This document shows, piece after piece, positions 60,709-64,000 of a stretch of 64,000 nt of DNA. The position numbers and the translations under genes were made by a program. Location: positions 2,046,001 to 2,110,000 of the forward strand of contig NZ_AP022596.1 of the NCBI RefSeq assembly GCF_010731895.1. Direction: 5' to 3'. The stretch is from Mycolicibacterium helvum. Lineage in GTDB: Bacteria > Actinomycetota > Actinomycetes > Mycobacteriales > Mycobacteriaceae. The notes beneath the pieces are model-generated. The model ran no database searches and had not been told where the DNA came from. It was given only the letters and a program-made list of their open reading frames with translations. The stretch's first letter is position 1, and the number at the start of each line of letters is the position of its first letter.

Positions 60709-61536
60709 ATGGGTCTCAACTGGCGGACGATGAACCTTGCGAATTGGGAATCTAGGGTGCCCGTGCACCTCGGGCCCGACGGATACGATCTCGCCCGCTT
60801 CGACGATCCGCAGTTGCTCTCGGGTGTGGTGGCCTACGACCTGCCACGGCTGGGACGTTTGGATGGCCTGGACGTGGTGCACCTCCAGTGTCACATCGGA
60901 ACTGACACGGTCTCACTGGCCAGACTCGGGGCACGCTCGGTCACCGGGTTGGACTTCTCCCCAGCGGCGATCTCCGCGGCCCATCACGTCGCTCAGCGCA
61001 GCGGGAACGAGGTCCGATTCGTCGAATCCGACGTCTACGAGGCAGTAGCCGCGCTAGGCGCAGCATCCTACGACGTGGTGTATACCGGCATCGGAGCATT
61101 GTGCTGGCTGCCCGACGTGCAGCAGTGGGCTGAGGTGGTCGCCAAACTGCTGCGTCCCGGCGGTCGGTTGTTCATGCGCGAGGGGCACCCCATGCTCGAT
61201 GCGTTGAGCGACCCCAGGCCCGACGGCCTGCTGGTCGTTCAGTATCCCTACTTCGAGACCACAGGAACAGTGTTCGCCGACGAAACGAGCTACGCCGGCA
61301 GCGGCATGCTGTCTTCACCGCAGTCAGTCAGCTTCAACCACGGTTTGGGCGAGGTATTTACGGCCCTCACCTCGGCCGGCTTGACGGTGACGGCGCTCGA
61401 GGAACACCGCGAAATGCCTTGGAATGCCTTGGGCGATGCGATGATTGAAAGCACCCGATACGAAGGCGAATATGTTCTCGCTCATGATCCCGAGCGACTT
61501 CCGCTGACCTACACCATTCAGGCGCGCAAACGCTGA
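60709..61536 (+). CDS. SAM-dependent class I methyltransferase
   Basis: A 275-residue methyltransferase. The SAM loop is VVHLQCHIGTDTVSLARLGA near residue 55, the acidic ribose-binding end is VTGLDFSPAAI, and the post-loop YDVVYTGIGALCWLPDVQ and LLRPGGRLFMREGH blocks complete the Rossmann core. The histidine in the glycine loop (LQCHIGTD in place of LxCGxGxx) is a known variant in this subgroup. The frame is open upstream to 60433, but the ATG at 60709 gives the usual length. It closes the accessory segment. The substrate, small molecule or lipid, is unknown. Confidence 0.83.
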   Translation: MGLNWRTMNLANWESRVPVHLGPDGYDLARFDDPQLLSGVVAYDLPRLGRLDGLDVVHLQCHIGTDTVSLARLGARSVTGLDFSPAAISAAHHVAQRSGNEVRFVESDVYEAVAALGAASYDVVYTGIGALCWLPDVQQWAEVVAKLLRPGGRLFMREGHPMLDALSDPRPDGLLVVQYPYFETTGTVFADETSYAGSGMLSSPQSVSFNHGLGEVFTALTSAGLTVTALEEHREMPWNALGDAMIESTRYEGEYVLAHDPERLPLTYTIQARKR

Positions 61537-61596
61537 CGGCCCGTCACCGAATTGATGGACTCGCTTAACCGTAATTGACGGTGCTGCGGCGAAATA

Positions 61597-61656
61597 GGTT
61601 GAGGAACAACCTGACTGAGTTGAGGTTGCTCCCGGATGGTTGACACGGGGTCAACC
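61597..61656. terminator. Hairpin pair between the convergent methyltransferase and ricR genes
   Basis: GGTTGAC (61638-61644) and GTCAACC (61650-61656) form a perfect 7-base stem with a 5-base loop. GGTTG (61597-61601) and CAACC (61607-61611) form a smaller one upstream, and the arms can also pair with each other. The position between convergent genes suits a bidirectional terminator. Confidence 0.55.
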
Positions 61657-61775
61657 TCATAAGTCCTCTTCCGAAGCTTTGCGGTGCCGCAACGCCGACT
61701 CAGTCGCAAGATATCGGCTGCCCAGGCCGAACAGGCCGACATTGCCCCGCGTCGCGCGTCCGACGTTCTACCGCG

Positions 61776-62066
61776 TCAGGACCGAACTAGCCGGGCAATC
61801 GCGGCCGAGGCCTCGGCCAGCTTCTTCTCGGCCTCCTCGCCACCTTCGGCGACGGCGTGGCTGACGCAATGGCCGAGATGTTCTTCGAGCAGCCCGAGCG
61901 CCACCGACTGTAGCGCGCTGTTGACGGCGCTGATCTGGGTCAGCACGTCGATGCAGTACTTGTCCTCGTCGATCATCTTGGAGATGCCGCGGACCTGTCC
62001 CTCGATCCGGCGCAGCCGCTTGGTGTAGTTATCTTTGCGGGCCGAATATCCATGTGCGCCAGTCAT
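61776..62066 (-). CDS. ricR: Copper-sensing repressor RicR, CsoR family
   Basis: A 96-residue all-helical regulator of the CsoR/RcnR family. The copper-binding triad is Cys38 (DKYCIDVL), His63 and Cys67 (EEHLGHCVSH), the C-H-C pattern of copper sensors. The YTKRLRRIEGQVRGI helix supplies DNA-binding residues. The ATG follows the DUF305 stop without a gap (TAAATG), with GGGAGGG as ribosome site, so the two are co-transcribed. The perfect palindrome at 62681-62697 is the expected operator, giving autoregulation. Position matches Rv0190, next to ilvD. Confidence 0.9.
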   Translation of the reverse strand: MTGAHGYSARKDNYTKRLRRIEGQVRGISKMIDEDKYCIDVLTQISAVNSALQSVALGLLEEHLGHCVSHAVAEGGEEAEKKLAEASAAIARLVRS

Positions 62067-62663
62067 TTACCCTCCCAGCATCTGCTTCATCTGGTCGATC
62101 TCGCCTTGCTGCGCGGTGACCATGGTCTTGGCCATCGCGGTCATGTCGGCGCTCTGGCCGTTGGCGATCTCGGCCTTCGCCATGTCGATGGCGCCCTGGT
62201 GATGGCTGATCATCGCCTGCAGCCACAGTGTGTCGAACTCGGGGCCGTTGAGCGACTTGAGTTTGGCCATCGTCGCATCGTCGACCATGCCCTGCATGCC
62301 GGCGCCGTGGCCGCCGTGGTCCCCCATCGCGTTCGGATCGACGTCCCACTGCAGCAACAGCGCCTTCATCGCGTTGATCTCTGGCTGCTGCTGGGCCGAG
62401 ATGGTGGTCGCCAGGGTGAGCAGGGCCTGGTTGGTGGAGTGCTCGGGAGCCAGCGCTGCCAGCTCAACGGCCTGTTGATGGTGCGGGATCATCATCTGCG
62501 CGAACATCACGTCGTCGGCGTTGTGGGCGGCCACCGTTGCGCTGGTCGTGGTGGTCGAGGTGGCGTGCTGGGAGTGGTCGTCGGTCTTGCTGCAGGAGGA
62601 GACGACGACGGCGGTGGCCAGGGCTGCGGTGACCGCCACGATGCGGCTGCTGGTGGACATCAT
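62067..62663 (-). CDS. DUF305 lipoprotein, probable copper-response protein
   Basis: A 198-residue secreted lipoprotein with a VVSSC lipobox near residue 23. Two ferritin-like helical repeats carry MMIPHHQQAVELA near residue 60 and AMISHHQGAIDMA near 148, and the mature part is rich in methionine and histidine (DHGGHGAGMQGM). Such residues suit copper binding at the cell surface. The start is the ATG pair at 62663/62660; the frame extends upstream through the operator and is not used. It is the first gene of an operon with ricR and lies 18 bases from the RicR-type palindrome. DUF305 proteins are often found with copper resistance genes; the function is otherwise undefined. Confidence 0.83.
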   Translation of the reverse strand: MMSTSSRIVAVTAALATAVVVSSCSKTDDHSQHATSTTTTSATVAAHNADDVMFAQMMIPHHQQAVELAALAPEHSTNQALLTLATTISAQQQPEINAMKALLLQWDVDPNAMGDHGGHGAGMQGMVDDATMAKLKSLNGPEFDTLWLQAMISHHQGAIDMAKAEIANGQSADMTAMAKTMVTAQQGEIDQMKQMLGG

Positions 62664-62680
62664 GACCCCACCGTACCGGA

Positions 62681-62697
62681 ATACCCCTTGGGGGTAT
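62681..62697. promoter_or_regulatory. RicR/CsoR-type operator
   Basis: ATACCCCTTGGGGGTAT: the 7-base arms ATACCCC and GGGGTAT are perfect reverse complements around a TTG spacer. GC-rich centre and AT-rich edges fit copper-repressor operators of the CsoR/RicR type. It lies 18 bases upstream of the DUF305-ricR operon and about 44 bases upstream of ilvD, so RicR could affect both. Confidence 0.75.
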
Positions 62698-62728
62698 AAA
62701 AAGATTTGGCCACCACCCCCGACCACGG

Positions 62729-62743
62729 CATACTTGTCCGGTG
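62729..62743 (+). promoter_or_regulatory. Leaderless-type promoter of ilvD
   Basis: CATACT at 62729-62734 is a -10 candidate exactly 6 bases before the GTG at 62741. No Shine-Dalgarno sequence is present in the gap. The transcript probably begins at the start codon. Confidence 0.5.
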
Positions 62744-64000
62744 ACTCAAACGCCCGATCTGAAGCCCCGTAGTCGTGACGTCACCGACGGTCTGGAGAAG
62801 GCTGCCGCGCGTGGCATGCTCCGCGCGGTAGGCATGGGTGACGAGGATTTCGCCAAGCCGCAGATCGGGGTGGCCTCCTCCTGGAACGAGATCACCCCGT
62901 GCAACCTGTCCCTGGACCGGCTGGCCAAGGCCGCCAAGGACGGCGTGCACGCCGCCGGCGGTTATCCCATGGAGTTCGGCACCATCTCGGTGTCCGACGG
63001 CATCTCGATGGGCCATGAGGGCATGCACTTCTCGCTGGTGTCGCGCGAGGTCATCGCCGACAGCGTCGAGACCGTCATGATGGCCGAGCGCCTCGACGGG
63101 TCGGTGCTGCTGGCCGGCTGCGACAAGTCGCTGCCGGGCATGCTGATGGCCGCCGCACGCCTCGATCTCGCCTCGGTCTTCCTCTACGCAGGCTCGATCC
63201 TGCCGGGCCGGGCGAAGTTGTCCGACGGCACCGAGATGGACGTGACGATCATCGACGCTTTCGAGGCCGTCGGCGCATGCGCGCGCGGGCTGATGTCCCG
63301 CGCGGATGTCGACACCATCGAGCGGGCGATCTGTCCGGGCGAGGGCGCCTGCGGGGGCATGTTCACCGCCAACACGATGGCCAGCGCCGCCGAGGCGCTG
63401 GGCATGTCATTGCCGGGCAGCGCGGCGCCGCCGGCCACCGACCGCCGCCGGGACGGGTACGCCCGCCGCAGCGGCGAGGCCGTCGTGGAGCTGTTGCGCC
63501 GCGGTATCACCGCACGCGACATCCTGACCAAAGAGGCCTTCGAGAACGCGATCGCGGTCGTGATGGCGTTCGGTGGGTCCACCAACGCGGTGCTGCACCT
63601 GATGGCGATCGCGCACGAGGCCGACGTCAAGCTGACGCTGGCGGACTTCACCCGGATCGGCGCCAAGGTGCCGCACCTGGCCGACGTCAAGCCGTTCGGC
63701 AAACACGTGATGTTCGACGTCGACCGCATCGGCGGCGTGCCGGTGGTCATGAAGGCGCTGCTGGATGCCGGGCTGCTGCATGGTGACGTCATGACGGTGA
63801 CCGGCGAAACGATGGCGGCCAACCTCGCCCACATCGCGCCGCCGGATCCCGACGGCAAGGTGCTGCGAGCGCTGAGCAACCCGATCCACCCGACCGGCGG
63901 CATCACGATCCTGCACGGCTCGCTGGCTCCCGAGGGCGCTGTGGTCAAGTCAGCGGGTTTCGATTCCGACGTGTTCGAAGGCACTGCAAGGGTTTTCGAC
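62741..64000 (+). CDS. ilvD: Dihydroxy-acid dehydratase, 3' end cut by window edge
   Basis: The first 420 codons of an enzyme of about 575 residues that dehydrates 2,3-dihydroxy-isovalerate and 2,3-dihydroxy-3-methylvalerate in valine, leucine and isoleucine synthesis. Iron-sulphur ligands are visible in [20 protein letters not shown] and [32 protein letters not shown] is the family block near residue 280. The GTG at 62741 is the start, probably leaderless. Position beside ricR matches Rv0189c. Its iron-sulphur cluster is a known copper target in bacteria, so adjacency to a copper regulator is noteworthy. Confidence 0.93.
   Translation, partial: MTQTPDLKPRSRDVTDGLEKAAARGMLRAVGMGDEDFAKPQIGVASSWNEITPCNLSLDRLAKAAKDGVHAAGGYPMEFGTISVSDGISMGHEGMHFSLVSREVIADSVETVMMAERLDGSVLLAGCDKSLPGMLMAAARLDLASVFLYAGSILPGRAKLSDGTEMDVTIIDAFEAVGACARGLMSRADVDTIERAICPGEGACGGMFTANTMASAAEALGMSLPGSAAPPATDRRRDGYARRSGEAVVELLRRGITARDILTKEAFENAIAVVMAFGGSTNAVLHLMAIAHEADVKLTLADFTRIGAKVPHLADVKPFGKHVMFDVDRIGGVPVVMKALLDAGLLHGDVMTVTGETMAANLAHIAPPDPDGKVLRALSNPIHPTGGITILHGSLAPEGAVVKSAGFDSDVFEGTARVFD

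Noticed and set aside
60482..60733. Possible transposase remnant
   Set aside because: Only about a dozen residues look similar; there are no terminal repeats or catalytic residues, so it is not called as a mobile element.

Overview
The window is high-GC actinobacterial DNA from an environmental, fast-growing mycobacterium (Mycolicibacterium type). The evidence is a set of mycobacterial hallmark genes (mmpL3, mmpL11, zmp1, omamA/omamB, ricR, haemophore proteins, a 13E12-family gene, several fad and lip genes). Gene order also matches, read in reverse, the M. tuberculosis segment from Rv0222 (echA1, left edge) to Rv0189c (ilvD, right edge). Ortholog names rest on domain content, length and this order recalled from knowledge; no search was run.

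Left third (1-27.6 kb), lipid and ketone catabolism. The conserved backbone is echA1, a wax synthase/DGAT, lipC, lipW, fadE3, an Rv0216-like hydratase and fadD4. Inserted into it are: a four-gene operon (acyltransferase, fadD12, lipO, DUF4436) with a KstR-type box in front of it; a secreted GH6 cellulase; two amidohydrolases; a Baeyer-Villiger monooxygenase/alcohol dehydrogenase operon facing lipW and two acyl-CoA dehydrogenases across a nested palindrome; a 13E12 HNH gene whose start codon lies inside an SOS box; and a CoA-transferase/hydratase/dehydrogenase/ligase group built around a GntR regulator.

Middle (27.6-48 kb), central metabolism and envelope. pckA is followed by a translationally coupled pair of GTPase-like genes lacking the P-loop lysine, then trmB, a NYN nuclease gene and mmpL3. 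An AI-2E permease gene and a UPF0104 membrane protein gene diverge from mirror-image leaderless promoters. A PrrAB-like two-component system sits directly behind a haemophore gene, with a second haemophore gene upstream and mmpL11 beyond that. The Mce accessory genes omamA/omamB follow.

Right third (48-64 kb). zmp1, a nitroreductase, an MFS exporter, a membrane-anchored esterase, an L,D-transpeptidase and the Rv0191-like MFS gene precede a segment of about 5.8 kb that is absent from the M. tuberculosis order and looks less GC-rich. It carries a lipoprotein beta-lactamase-like hydrolase, a membrane alpha/beta hydrolase, a divergent TetR regulator with two copies of one operator, and a methyltransferase, with gene-poor stretches at 56046-56770 and 60307-60708. 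The window closes with a copper-type DUF305-ricR operon under a perfect palindrome, and the first 420 codons of ilvD.

No tRNA, rRNA, CRISPR array or intact insertion sequence was seen.
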